Shown: in pieces, positions 27,891 to 37,411 of the stretch | How the letters are laid out: every line of letters starts with the position of its first letter | Position numbering within the stretch: the first letter of the stretch is position 1 | Assembly: GCA_031316255.1 (NCBI GenBank) | Contig: JALDQW010000001.1 | Coordinates: forward strand, 3,443,485-3,507,484 | DNA: 64,000 nt | Direction of reading: 5' to 3' | Source of the DNA: Nitrosomonas sp. | GTDB lineage: Bacteria; Pseudomonadota; Gammaproteobacteria; Burkholderiales; Nitrosomonadaceae | The notes under the pieces: generated by a model | Database searches by the model: none | Seen by the model: only the letters and a program-made list of their open reading frames with translations | Told to the model about the DNA's origin: nothing | Position numbers and translations under genes: made by a program

Positions 27891-29747
27891 ATGTGGTCAG
27901 AACCGGAAATAGCGAATCTTGAATCGGTACGCGTCGGCACCAATCAGGATATGGCAAGACGCATGCGCCTGGGCGGTCTTTTTTATATTCCGTTTTGCAT
28001 CGCAATTATTGCGACCTCCCCCGTGCTGCTTGCACAGCGTTATATTGGAATCATTGTAGTACTATTTGCTGTTCTAGCGATACTCCGTTTATTCATCGGC
28101 AACCGCATTCTCGATCAGGAAAATTCCAATATTCTGATTCATGAGCATACCGTATCGTTACTCTACATTTCCACCGCGCTTACCTGGGCTGTTTTTCTGA
28201 TTTGGATTTTTCAGACAGTTAGCAGTATTGATAATGGAACGGCACTTGCCATTTTGTCGACTGTCGGGTTTCTGTCCGGCGGCATTGCAGCTATCTCTCC
28301 ACGTTTTCGTTTGATGCTTGCTTTTGCCATATTGATCTATGTGCCAAGCCTCATCAGTCTTGTTTTGTTTACACCGGGAAATATCAGTTGGGTGATATTG
28401 ATTACCGGAATCGGATTTTTCCTGTTTTCCATTCACAACGGAAAATTACAGCATGACAACTACTGGATTATGCGTCAGCAAGCAGTACTTCTGGAAAAAC
28501 AGGCAGCCGATCTGGAACAATCACGCGTACAAGCGGAAGCTGCAAACAAAGCAAAATCGGCCTTTCTGGCAGCAATGAGTCACGAAATCCGCACACCCAT
28601 GAACGGTGTGCTCGGCTTAACCGAAGTTCTGGCAACAACACGGCTTGATCATCAGCAGGCAAATTATTTAAGCATGATTCAAAATTCAGGGCGAACGCTC
28701 CTGCGCATTATTGATGACATCCTTGACTTCGCCAAAATAGAAGCAAAAAAAATTTCCATAATTAACCAATCATTTGATTTGCAAGCATGTATTAAAGAAA
28801 TTGAGTTACTCTTTCGCATCAAAGCAAAAGAAAAATCGCTCGAATTTACCGTTAATCTAGAAGATGTTCCTACCTATAAACTGATTGGCGACACGCACAG
28901 GATCAAGCAGATTCTTTTTAATTTGCTTGGCAATGCCTTCAAGTTTACGCACAAAGGCCGCGTTCATCTCAATGTACAATGCGCTAAACATCCTGATGAA
29001 GAAAAAGTAATGTTGCAGCTTGTCATAACAGATACTGGCATTGGCATTTCTGCAGAAAACCAAACGCATCTATTTCAGGAATTTTCACAAGTCGGCGAAT
29101 CAACGCAACATTTCGAAGGTTCCGGGCTTGGTCTCGCCATCACCTATAATTTATTGACACTCATGGGCGGCAATATTTCCGTATCCAGCGAACTAGACAA
29201 AGGTTCTCAATTTTCAGTATCCATCCCACTCAAATATGAAAACCCCGAGATAGAAAATAATCACAAAAACAACCCGATTATCCTAAAACAACAAACGCCG
29301 GACACGCCTTATCTCTGTATTCTGGTTGTCGAAGATAATGAAGTCAATCAGATTGTAAGTAAAGCAATGCTGGAGAATTTCAACTGTGAAGTTGTGTTGG
29401 CCCACAATGGCATCGAAGCAATCAACGCATTTTCAACTCGGCATTTTGATTTGATTTTAATGGATTGCAATATGCCTGTCATGGATGGGTTTGAAGCGAC
29501 AAGACATATCCGGATTCTAGAACAGAAAAATAAGACCAAACCGATACCAATCATTGCGTTGACAGCACATGCATTCGAACATATCAAACAGGAATGCTTC
29601 GATGCAGGTATGGATGAACATCTCAGCAAGCCTTTTGACCTTACACAATTAAGAGCACTGTTACAACAGTTCTCTCTTAGCGCCTCAACACAATCAGGAC
29701 AATCAGGTCTAGCAGCACTTGAAAAGCGTAACACGTCGAGGCATTAA
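27891..29747 (+). CDS. Membrane-bound hybrid sensor histidine kinase/response regulator
   Basis: The 618-residue protein has six hydrophobic segments (about 30-180), a short coiled coil, a HisKA domain with His231 in AAMSHEIRTPMNG, a HATPase_c domain (NLLGNAFKFTHKG, DTGIGIS, GSGLGLAI) and a C-terminal receiver with the acceptor Asp near residue 525 in LILMDCNMPVMDG. The sensor region is membrane-embedded with no large periplasmic loop, so the signal is probably membrane or intracellular. There is no HPt domain and no adjacent regulator, so the phosphorelay partner must be elsewhere. AGG lies four bases before the ATG. Confidence 0.93.
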   Translation: MWSEPEIANLESVRVGTNQDMARRMRLGGLFYIPFCIAIIATSPVLLAQRYIGIIVVLFAVLAILRLFIGNRILDQENSNILIHEHTVSLLYISTALTWAVFLIWIFQTVSSIDNGTALAILSTVGFLSGGIAAISPRFRLMLAFAILIYVPSLISLVLFTPGNISWVILITGIGFFLFSIHNGKLQHDNYWIMRQQAVLLEKQAADLEQSRVQAEAANKAKSAFLAAMSHEIRTPMNGVLGLTEVLATTRLDHQQANYLSMIQNSGRTLLRIIDDILDFAKIEAKKISIINQSFDLQACIKEIELLFRIKAKEKSLEFTVNLEDVPTYKLIGDTHRIKQILFNLLGNAFKFTHKGRVHLNVQCAKHPDEEKVMLQLVITDTGIGISAENQTHLFQEFSQVGESTQHFEGSGLGLAITYNLLTLMGGNISVSSELDKGSQFSVSIPLKYENPEIENNHKNNPIILKQQTPDTPYLCILVVEDNEVNQIVSKAMLENFNCEVVLAHNGIEAINAFSTRHFDLILMDCNMPVMDGFEATRHIRILEQKNKTKPIPIIALTAHAFEHIKQECFDAGMDEHLSKPFDLTQLRALLQQFSLSASTQSGQSGLAALEKRNTSRH

Positions 29748-29935
29748 ACCTGTCTCTTGATTTCAGATGTTAGTCAAACTGTGCAGTTATTTGTACAGCA
29801 AACAATTTAACTCCTATTATGATCAAGTTGCTTGCAATCCATAACCAATACGCGCTATAACATGTTTGTTTAAATTAAAAAAAAAGACACTGCTAACTAG
29901 GCATGGTTTTCGACAAATAAACAAACGAGGGTTTT

Positions 29936-30829
29936 ATGAAAATTCTGGTAACTGGCGGAACTGGTTTTATTGGCCAATCTCTATGTCCGGCATTGCTTTC
30001 AAAAGGACATTCGATCACTGTTTTAAGTCGCTATCCCAACAAGGTTTCTTCCATTCTCGGCGATCAAATACAACAACTCAATTCGATAACGCTTTTATCT
30101 GACGATGATCACTTTGATGCCATCTTCAACTTCGCCGGCGCGCCTATTTTTGACAGACGCTGGACTGATGAACGCAAACAAGTACTGACACAAAGCCGCA
30201 TTAATATTACGCAACAACTTGTTGAATTTATCGCGCGTGCAAAAACAAAACCATCCGTTTTACTTAGCGGATCGGCAATTGGCTTCTATGGCGACCAGGG
30301 CGATAACCCGCTGGACGAATCAGCATCAGGGCATGACGATTTTGGCCACCGATTATGTGCGGACTGGGAACACACGGCTGAAAAAGCAAAGGAATACGGC
30401 GTGCGCGTTTGTTTGCTTCGCACCGGACTGGTTATCGGAAAAAACGGCGGTTTTTTGCAACCGATGATTTTACCATTCAAACTGGGACTTGGCGGCAAAC
30501 TCGGTTCCGGCACACAATGGATGCCGTGGATTCACATGTATGATTATGTCGGAATTTGTCTAACATTGCTGGATAACAATCAACTTGACGGCATTTTTAA
30601 TCTGACAGCACCCAATCCGGTTACTAATGATGAGTTCACCCGTAGATTGGCAAAACAACTGAACAGACCTGCCTTCCTTACCATGCCAAGTTGGGCGTTA
30701 AAGCTGTTACTCGGTGAAATGTCACAATTATTACTGGGCAGCCAACGTGTCATTCCACGGCATATTCTCGACTCTGGATTCCAGTTCAAATATCCCAATC
30801 TGGAAACAGCGTTGAAAAATGTACTTTAA
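29936..30829 (+). CDS. TIGR01777 family NAD(P)-binding epimerase-like protein
   Basis: The 297-residue extended short-chain dehydrogenase starts with the nucleotide-binding motif VTGGTGFIGQSL and has the TIGR01777/SDR39U1 signatures FNFAGAPIFDRRWT, SGSAIGFYGDQG and MPWIHMYDYVG. E. coli YfcH belongs here; the substrate of the family is unknown. GAGGG upstream supports the ATG. The gene stands alone between the hybrid kinase and msrB. Confidence 0.92.
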   Translation: MKILVTGGTGFIGQSLCPALLSKGHSITVLSRYPNKVSSILGDQIQQLNSITLLSDDDHFDAIFNFAGAPIFDRRWTDERKQVLTQSRINITQQLVEFIARAKTKPSVLLSGSAIGFYGDQGDNPLDESASGHDDFGHRLCADWEHTAEKAKEYGVRVCLLRTGLVIGKNGGFLQPMILPFKLGLGGKLGSGTQWMPWIHMYDYVGICLTLLDNNQLDGIFNLTAPNPVTNDEFTRRLAKQLNRPAFLTMPSWALKLLLGEMSQLLLGSQRVIPRHILDSGFQFKYPNLETALKNVL

Positions 30830-30979
30830 AGCCAAACTGAGCAGATCATTGTCCACATATGCGCTTTCCTATTTTTGCGAGGAAAATAGCCATGTGATGT
30901 TGCTCGCCCATCCAAGCGCATTTATGATATTTACTTTATACAGGTTTTAGTATCAGGAAGCCGCCAGGAGTAATATTTT

Positions 30980-31492
30980 ATGAAACGTCGCGCTGTACTA
31001 AAAAGCTTTGCCGCTCTGTCAGTAATGCCTCTCGTCCCGGCGTGCTCACAAGTGGTTGGTGAATCCATCACTCCGGTTACACCGTTAAACAAACCGCACA
31101 AGGAATGGCGCGGTCTGGTTTCGCACAGGGCATACGAAATACTGTTTGAAGAAGCGACCGAACGTCCGGAATCGAGCAACCTTGTTTATGAGGAGCGCGA
31201 TGGCACTTATCTCTGTGCGGCATGCTATCTGCCGCTATTCGAAAGCGCGCATAAATATGAAAGCTGGACTGGTTGGCCGAGCTTTACCCAGCCGATTGCT
31301 GGACATGTGGCGACCAAAATAGACTTCAAGATGATCTGGCCGCGGACGGAATATCACTGCGTACGCTGCGGCGGCCACCAGGGCCATGTCTTTAAAGATG
31401 GGCCGCAACCCCGTGGCGAGCGTTGGTGCAACAACGGCTATGCCTTAAAGTTTGTGCCTATAGCGGAAGCATTGCCAACACTAAGAGGATAA
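30980..31492 (+). CDS. msrB: Exported peptide-methionine (R)-S-oxide reductase MsrB
   Basis: MsrB reduces methionine-R-sulfoxide in proteins. The 170-residue product has two zinc-site CxxC pairs (CAAC and CVRC) and GGHQGHVF. The position of the catalytic Cys is RWCNNGYALKF, where most MsrB proteins have RYC[IV]NSA, so the active-site loop is divergent. The N terminus KRRAVLKS with LVPAC at 18-22 looks like a twin-arginine-type signal with a lipobox, suggesting a lipoprotein outside the cytoplasm (inference). AGGAG lies upstream of the ATG. Confidence 0.88.
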   Translation: MKRRAVLKSFAALSVMPLVPACSQVVGESITPVTPLNKPHKEWRGLVSHRAYEILFEEATERPESSNLVYEERDGTYLCAACYLPLFESAHKYESWTGWPSFTQPIAGHVATKIDFKMIWPRTEYHCVRCGGHQGHVFKDGPQPRGERWCNNGYALKFVPIAEALPTLRG

Positions 31493-31510
31493 AACGTTAG
31501 CGCAACGTTT
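31492..31510 (+). terminator. Stem-loop at the msrB stop
   Basis: AAACGTT and AACGTTT form a perfect 7-bp stem with loop AGCGC, starting at the last base of the msrB stop codon. It is AT-rich and is followed by AAAAC, not a U tract, so it is a poor intrinsic terminator and could instead protect the 3' end. Confidence 0.3.
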
Positions 31511-32031
31511 AAAACAACCGGACAAGACCCGGACACAATTTATGATTCACACGATTTATCCAAGAGTAGGTGCTGATTATGGCAGGCACGCCTATTTCAA
31601 CCAATGACCGGGCTTTAATTAACAACGCCAGACTCTCTAACCATCCGTCAGGTTAGGTACTGCGTATCCGCAGTTTTAAGTCATCCAGTCCACTTGTTCT
31701 TTAAAAAACGTCAAGACACGTTGCCACTCGCTTCAGTACAGCTAAATTTGCAGTAGAAATTAACTGAGTAGAATCTACACTACCCACCTGTTCAAACTAT
31801 TTTCAAAGGTGAATACTTCTAACAGGTTTATGAATCAGTCACTATTGAATATTTTTATCTAAATGCAACACAATGATTTTTATTTATTTTTTCCAAATAC
31901 TCCAAAAATCTCCGGAAATACGGGTTAAATTCGCGTTTTCTTACATCTTTATTTTTGAATGTATATGTTAATTTTTGCTGAAAATTTTTTAACCGAATAA
32001 CAGTTTAATTTACTCCCAGGGACTTTCTACA
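31493..32031. other. 539-bp intergenic region upstream of motA
   Basis: The region holds the msrB-end stem-loop, a 25-codon ATG frame at about 31579-31656 without a recognisable product, a second stem-loop ACTGCG-TATC-CGCAGT (31659-31674) followed by TTTT, and an AT-rich stretch leading to motA. ACCGAATAA near 31992 partly resembles a sigma-28 -10 element, but no TAAA lies 15 bp upstream. The promoter of motAB must be in here. No RNA gene is recognised. Confidence 0.45.
31659..31677 (+). terminator. Short stem-loop with T run
   Basis: ACTGCG and CGCAGT pair perfectly over 6 bp with the tetraloop TATC, followed directly by TTTT. It lies about 170 bp after msrB and 355 bp before motA, so it may end the msrB transcript or a short transcript in the gap. 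The T run is short. Confidence 0.4.
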
Positions 32032-32892
32032 ATGTTAGTTATTGTTGGTTATCTCATTATCATTATATCTATATTTGGTGGCTTTGCACTCGCAGGAGGG
32101 CACTTGGCCTCTTTATGGCAACCGGTTGAAGTATTGATGATTGGTGGCGGTGCGATTGGCGCTTTTGTAGTTGGCAATTCCGGTAAGGCCCTTAAAGCCA
32201 CCATGAAAGGTCTGCCCGGTGTTTTTAAAGGTTCAAAATACACCAAAGCAGTCTATATGGAACTCATGACATTGTTGTATGAAATTCTTGGAAAAATACG
32301 CAAAGAAGGATTAATGTCAATAGAATCGGATGTTGACGACCCGCAAAACAGTCCGATTTTCACCAAATATCCCACCATACTCGCCGACCATCATGTCACG
32401 GAGTTTATTACAGACTACCTCCGATTAATGGTTGGTGGAAATTTGAATGCTTTAGAAATCGAAAACCTGATGGACAGCGAATTGGAAACCCATCACCAAG
32501 AAGGCGAAGTTCCCATTCATTGCGTTGCAAAACTTGGGGACGGACTTCCGGCTTTTGGCATCGTCGCCGCAGTTATGGGTGTGGTACATACCATGGAATC
32601 GGTTCATTTGCCACCCGCGGAACTGGGGATTCTGATTGCTGCAGCTTTAGTGGGGACTTTCTTAGGCATTCTTCTGGCTTACGGCTTTGTTTCTCCGCTT
32701 GCGGGAAAACTTGAACATCAACTACATGAATCAAGTAAATTGTTTGAATGCATCAAAATCACTTTACTAGCCAACCTGAACGGCTATTCACCTGTTTTAG
32801 CGGTTGAATTTGGCAGAAAAGTATTATTTACCACCGAACGCCCCTCTTTCCTTGAATTAGAAGAACATGTCAAGAACAGCAAAGCGGATTAA
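32032..32892 (+). CDS. motA: Flagellar motor stator protein MotA
   Basis: MotA forms the ion-conducting stator with MotB and turns the rotor by contacting FliG. The 286-residue protein has four membrane segments, the first two (about 1-22 and 33-50) close together, a cytoplasmic loop with the conserved charged residues, and then PAFGIVAAVMGVVHTM and GTFLGILLAYGFVSPLAG. Length fits the proton-driven E. coli type (about 295). It is followed after 40 bp by motB. Confidence 0.96.
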   Translation: MLVIVGYLIIIISIFGGFALAGGHLASLWQPVEVLMIGGGAIGAFVVGNSGKALKATMKGLPGVFKGSKYTKAVYMELMTLLYEILGKIRKEGLMSIESDVDDPQNSPIFTKYPTILADHHVTEFITDYLRLMVGGNLNALEIENLMDSELETHHQEGEVPIHCVAKLGDGLPAFGIVAAVMGVVHTMESVHLPPAELGILIAAALVGTFLGILLAYGFVSPLAGKLEHQLHESSKLFECIKITLLANLNGYSPVLAVEFGRKVLFTTERPSFLELEEHVKNSKAD

Positions 32893-32932
32893 CTATTTCT
32901 TCGCACTGAACACTACAAATACGAGGTAATTC

Positions 32933-33865
32933 ATGGTTGATGATCTTTCACAACGCCCAATCGTTATCAAACGTATAAAGAAAGTTGCTGGAGGACATCA
33001 TGGCGGCGCATGGAAAATCGCTTACGCCGATTTTGTAACCGCCATGATGGCTTTCTTTTTGTTAATGTGGTTGCTCGGTTCAGCCTCACAAGGTGACCTG
33101 GAAGGCATATCCGAATATTTCAAAACACCATTAAAAATTGCCATGTTCGGTGGCTCAAACGTGGGAGATGCAAGCAGTATCGTAAAAGGCGGGGGTACCG
33201 ATTTAACACATAGCACCGGTCAAGTTAAAAAAGGCGAAACGATCGCTGAAAAAAAAGTTCTGGATCTCAAAGCTGCACAAGCTGAGCGAGAACGAATGGA
33301 ATTATTGCGCCTTAACCAGCTGAAATCCAAAATTGAAGCCGCTATGGACGCAAATTCAATATTAAATCGATTCAAAAACCAGCTATTGCTGGATATTACA
33401 ACCGAAGGATTGCGCATTCAAATTGTGGATGAACAGAATCGTCCGATGTTTGCCAGTGGACGAGCTGAGCTACAACCGTATACGAAAGCCATTTTGCATG
33501 AAATAGGCAAAACATTGAATGATGTTCCAAATAGAGTCAGTCTTTCCGGTCACACTGATGCGACACCATTTCCATCGGGTGATAAAGGATACAGCAATTG
33601 GGAATTATCCGCCGACCGCGCTAACGCATCTCGTAGGGAATTGATAACGGGCGGTATGGATACCAATAAAGTATTGCGGGTCGTGGGATTATCGTCAGCG
33701 GTATTATTTGATAAAGAGGATCCCTACAATCCTATTAACCGTCGAATCAGCATTATCGTCATGAATGAAAAAACTGAAAAGGCAATTACAAATGAAAGCG
33801 AAGTCGTCAATGTAAGCGGCGAAACAAATTTTGATTCGCAACCATTGATGACACCTGCCAACTAA
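32933..33865 (+). CDS. motB: Flagellar motor stator protein MotB
   Basis: MotB anchors the stator to peptidoglycan. The 310-residue protein has the single membrane segment with the ion-binding Asp in KIAYADFVTAMMAFFLLMWLLG, a plug/linker region, and an OmpA-like peptidoglycan-binding domain with LSGHTDATPF and NWELSADRANASRRELI. GAGGT precedes the ATG. It forms an operon with motA. Confidence 0.96.
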   Translation: MVDDLSQRPIVIKRIKKVAGGHHGGAWKIAYADFVTAMMAFFLLMWLLGSASQGDLEGISEYFKTPLKIAMFGGSNVGDASSIVKGGGTDLTHSTGQVKKGETIAEKKVLDLKAAQAERERMELLRLNQLKSKIEAAMDANSILNRFKNQLLLDITTEGLRIQIVDEQNRPMFASGRAELQPYTKAILHEIGKTLNDVPNRVSLSGHTDATPFPSGDKGYSNWELSADRANASRRELITGGMDTNKVLRVVGLSSAVLFDKEDPYNPINRRISIIVMNEKTEKAITNESEVVNVSGETNFDSQPLMTPAN

Positions 33866-33895
33866 CATTATGTCTTATTGCGATCAAATCAAGAT

Positions 33896-34654
33896 ATGCA
33901 AACCAGTATAAAATATAAACAAAAACCGGCATTGCTGGCATTACTTGTACAACTGGCAGCTTTAGCGCTCATTTCTCCAATAATTGCGCACTATCCTTCT
34001 GTTAGCATTTTGGAATGGGCAATATTACACGGGATTATAGCGGCCTTCTTGAGTTATGTTTTCAATATGGCTATCTGGTGGATTCCAATACAGCTGAGTT
34101 TCATGCCAGCCATCGTTGTAACGCATACCATTGGGCTATCCCCGATCTGGTTCGCTCTGGCTTTTGTTATACTGATATTAATCTATGGCAAAACCTATCA
34201 AACCCAGGTTCCACTATATCTTTCCAGCAATCAGGCAACAGAAGTTTTGACGACTCTCTTGCCGCAAAAAAAGGATTTCACATTCATGGATCTTGGTTGT
34301 GGTTGCGGCGGATTGCTCAGCAAACTCAGTAAAACACACGCCAACGGCACATTTCACGGCATAGAAGCGGCCTTGCTGCCCTATTTCATCTGCAGGATAC
34401 GAAACCTGTTCGTTCAGCCCAATTACAAGATCCGGCTAGGTGACTTGTGGAAACAGAATCTATCACACTATGATATTGTCTATGCTTATTTGTCTCCGGT
34501 ACCGATGAAGTCACTGTGGGACAAAGTGTCTCTTGAAATGCGTCCCGGTAGTTTTTTTATCAGTAACACATTTATGGTCCCAGGCATTAAGCCCGACAAA
34601 TGCATCAAGTTGAATGATTTTTCAGACGCGACTTTATATATCTGGCGTATTTAG
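33896..34654 (+). CDS. Membrane-anchored class I SAM-dependent methyltransferase
   Basis: About three hydrophobic segments (residues 10-100) precede a methyltransferase domain with the SAM-binding motif FMDLGCGCGG, then the acidic strand end GIEA and a conserved YLSPVPM. From ATG 33896 the product is 252 residues; the longest frame starts with TTG 18 bases earlier. The architecture resembles the FAM173/ATPSCKMT group (membrane segment plus methyltransferase), whose eukaryotic members methylate a lysine of ATP synthase subunit c; that link is only an analogy. It lies 30 bp after motB, so it may be co-transcribed, but its substrate is unknown. Confidence 0.75.
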   Translation: MQTSIKYKQKPALLALLVQLAALALISPIIAHYPSVSILEWAILHGIIAAFLSYVFNMAIWWIPIQLSFMPAIVVTHTIGLSPIWFALAFVILILIYGKTYQTQVPLYLSSNQATEVLTTLLPQKKDFTFMDLGCGCGGLLSKLSKTHANGTFHGIEAALLPYFICRIRNLFVQPNYKIRLGDLWKQNLSHYDIVYAYLSPVPMKSLWDKVSLEMRPGSFFISNTFMVPGIKPDKCIKLNDFSDATLYIWRI

Positions 34655-34708
34655 TGCATTTTTTACGTCAACACATGAGACATGCCGGGTTGATTTATAA
34701 ATATGACG

Positions 34709-36091
34709 TTAATTTCTCCGCCAGGTGGTGCCCTGCGAGCCATCTTCCAGAATAATACCTGAGTTTAAAAGATTCTGACGTATCGCATCCGCTTCAGTAT
34801 AACAGCCCGCTTTTCTTGCTTTCAGGCGTTGCTGAATTAATTGTTCTATTTCCTCAGGGGAAATAACTGCTGCAGCAGTTTCCGCAGGGCTATTCTGTAA
34901 ATAGGCTTGCGGCATTTGCTGTAATAACCCCAAAATACCGCCGAGTGATTTTAATAGCGATGCACTGCTGACTGACTGCGTTTTATTTACAATACTGGTC
35001 AACTCGAACAGCACAGCTATCGCTTCAGGCGTATTAAAGTCATCATTCATCGCCGCCATAAAGGCATCCGCATGTTCATTCGTCCAGTCTATTTCGCTAT
35101 TTTCTGCGCCTTCAATATCTTTCAACGAAATATATAACCGGTCTAAAGCAAGCTTGGCATCATTTAAATGCTGATCTGAATAGTTTAAAGGGCTACGATA
35201 ATGGGCGCGCAGAATAAAAAAACGCACAACTTCAGGCTGATAATTTTTTAACACTTCTCTTACGGTAAAAAAATTACCCAAAGATTTCGACATTTTCTCA
35301 CTATCGACACGTACAAAACCATTATGCATCCAGTAATTCACAAAGGGATGATCATGGGCGCCCTCACTCTGGGCGATTTCATTTTCATGATGAGGGAATT
35401 GCAAATCCTGACCACCACCATGAATATCAAAATGTTCTCCCAAAAAATGTTCGCTCATTGCCGAACATTCAATATGCCAACCTGGGCGTCCGTTGCCCCA
35501 CGGTGACTCCCAATATGGTTCTCCTGGCTTGGCAGATTTCCATAAAACAAAGTCAAGCGGGTCTTTTTTATTGACATCGATTTCAACGCGTTCACCAGCG
35601 CGCAAATCTTCCAGTGATTTTCCGGATAATTTTCCGTATCCCGAAAAATTATGCACCGCAAAATATACATCACCATTATCGGCTGTATACGCCAGCGATT
35701 TTCTGACTAATGTATCGATCATCACAATCATTTTTTCAACATACTGCGTCGCACGCGGTTCATACGTTGGTCTAGCGGCACCGAGTGCATCCGCATCTTC
35801 TTCCATGGCCGCAATAAACCGTGATGTCAGTGTTTCAATCGTTTCGCCATTCTCCAGTGCGCGTTTGATAATCTTGTCATCAATATCGGTGACGTTCCTC
35901 ACATAAATGACCTCAAATCCGCATGCTTCAAGCCAGCGAACGACCATATCAAATACCACCAAGACACGTGCATGGCCAAGATGGCAAAAATCGTACACAG
36001 TCATGCCGCATACATAAATTTTTACTTTTCCAGGCGTTAATGGAACAAAATCCTGTTTATCACGTGTCAGTGTGTTATAAATTGTTAACAT
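34709..36091 (-). CDS. cysS: Cysteinyl-tRNA synthetase
   Basis: CysRS charges tRNA-Cys. The class I signatures are [17 protein letters not shown] (zinc Cys and the HIGH-like HLGH) and [10 protein letters not shown]. Further zinc ligands are in [14 protein letters not shown] and [11 protein letters not shown] chose ATG 36091 because the protein then starts [11 protein letters not shown] as in the family and is 460 residues long; the longest frame adds 20 unrelated residues. It is divergent from ppiA. Confidence 0.96.
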   Translation of the reverse strand: MLTIYNTLTRDKQDFVPLTPGKVKIYVCGMTVYDFCHLGHARVLVVFDMVVRWLEACGFEVIYVRNVTDIDDKIIKRALENGETIETLTSRFIAAMEEDADALGAARPTYEPRATQYVEKMIVMIDTLVRKSLAYTADNGDVYFAVHNFSGYGKLSGKSLEDLRAGERVEIDVNKKDPLDFVLWKSAKPGEPYWESPWGNGRPGWHIECSAMSEHFLGEHFDIHGGGQDLQFPHHENEIAQSEGAHDHPFVNYWMHNGFVRVDSEKMSKSLGNFFTVREVLKNYQPEVVRFFILRAHYRSPLNYSDQHLNDAKLALDRLYISLKDIEGAENSEIDWTNEHADAFMAAMNDDFNTPEAIAVLFELTSIVNKTQSVSSASLLKSLGGILGLLQQMPQAYLQNSPAETAAAVISPEEIEQLIQQRLKARKAGCYTEADAIRQNLLNSGIILEDGSQGTTWRRN

Positions 36092-36235
36092 GCAAAGAAT
36101 GGTTATGATTGTAGAATTGTCTCTCTTCTTGCTAGAATCCCGAATGTGCAAATTTAACCAGAAAAGCCTGCGGAGTATAGCATAACTCGCTTGGCTAACT
36201 TCTGATCTTCAATCTATTATTCACCAAGGAAACCT

Positions 36236-36829
36236 ATGCGACTCTCTCAATTTCTGATATTTATATTATTGATTTTTTGCAGCATCTCGAGTCATGCCGC
36301 CAATCCCCAGGTATTGATGAAAACAAACTTAGGCACAGTAACACTCGAGCTTTATCCTGACAAAGCACCCAAAACGGTCGAGAATTTCCTGCAATATGTC
36401 GAAGCTGGGTTTTATAACAATACAATCTTTCATCGTGTGATTCCCAATTTCATGGCCCAGGGCGGCGGCTTTGATACCACGTTCAACCAAAAACCTACGC
36501 GCGCTCCGGTAGAAAACGAAGCCGATAACGGTCTTAAAAATATAATAGGCGCTATTGCCATGGCGCGCACATCGGATCCACATTCCGCAACTGCACAGTT
36601 TTTCATTAATGTTGCCAACAATGCATTCCTTAACTTTACGGCCCCCAGCTCAAGAGGATATGGTTACACCGTTTTTGGAACAGTCATTGACGGCATGGAT
36701 ATCGTACATCAGATTGCCAAAACACCCACCGGGCCTGGCGGGCCATTTCCAGGAGACGTTCCCAGAAATATGATTATTATTGAAGAGATGTCTGTGCAAC
36801 CATCTGCACCCGTTAATAACGAAGAATAA
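36236..36829 (+). CDS. ppiA: Periplasmic cyclophilin-type peptidyl-prolyl isomerase
   Basis: A signal peptide ending SSHA precedes a cyclophilin domain: [35 protein letters not shown] and [15 protein letters not shown]. It catalyses cis-trans isomerisation of prolyl bonds, here in the periplasm. At 197 residues it has a short Pro-rich C-terminal tail. AAGGA precedes the ATG. A cytoplasmic paralogue follows 14 bp downstream, so they form an operon. Confidence 0.93.
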   Translation: MRLSQFLIFILLIFCSISSHAANPQVLMKTNLGTVTLELYPDKAPKTVENFLQYVEAGFYNNTIFHRVIPNFMAQGGGFDTTFNQKPTRAPVENEADNGLKNIIGAIAMARTSDPHSATAQFFINVANNAFLNFTAPSSRGYGYTVFGTVIDGMDIVHQIAKTPTGPGGPFPGDVPRNMIIIEEMSVQPSAPVNNEE

Positions 36830-36843
36830 ATAAAGGTAATTTT

Positions 36844-37335
36844 ATGATCAGATTAACAACCAATTTTGGCATTATCACGCTTGAACTCGACAGCGAAAAG
36901 GCGCCACAAACCGTCGAAAATTTTCTAAATTACGTAAAAAGCGGGTTTTATGACAACACTATTTTTCATCGGATTATCGATGATTTTATGATCCAAGGCG
37001 GCGGTTTTGAACCCGGCATGAAGCAGAAGCAAACACAACCGCCTATACAAAATGAAGCTGCCAATAGCCTGAAAAATGATGTCTATACCATTGCCATGGC
37101 AAGAACTGCAGATGCCCATTCAGCGACATCGCAATTTTTCATTAATGTTGCCAGCAATGGGTTTCTGAATTACAAGGAACCAACCATACAGGGGTTCGGT
37201 TACTGCGTTTTTGGCAAAGTCATTGAAGGCCAGGATGTGGTCGATCAAATCAAGAAAGTCAAAACGGGCGACCGCAACGGTCACCAGAATGTTCCGCTCG
37301 ATGATGTCGTCATCCAGAAAGCTGAAATCATTTAG
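36844..37335 (+). CDS. ppiB: Cytoplasmic cyclophilin-type peptidyl-prolyl isomerase
   Basis: The 163-residue protein lacks a signal peptide and is a complete cyclophilin with [37 protein letters not shown] and [15 protein letters not shown]. It shares most core motifs with the upstream periplasmic protein, which suggests duplication followed by retargeting. AAAGG precedes the ATG. It is the cytoplasmic PpiB-type enzyme. Confidence 0.95.
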   Translation: MIRLTTNFGIITLELDSEKAPQTVENFLNYVKSGFYDNTIFHRIIDDFMIQGGGFEPGMKQKQTQPPIQNEAANSLKNDVYTIAMARTADAHSATSQFFINVASNGFLNYKEPTIQGFGYCVFGKVIEGQDVVDQIKKVKTGDRNGHQNVPLDDVVIQKAEII

Positions 37336-37411
37336 GCAGAACACCCACACCGAAAAAATTCAGTTGTATGCGGACGAAATCACTGAAGCATTTAATACCA
37401 CAAGAATTGCT

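Noticed and set aside
30869..30889. Hairpin CTATTTT/AAAATAG after the epimerase gene
   Set aside because: The 7-bp stem is almost all A-T, has no T tract after it and competes with another pairing.
31960..32031. Sigma-28 promoter of motA
   Set aside because: ACCGAATAA is only partly like the -10 and no TAAA lies at the right distance.
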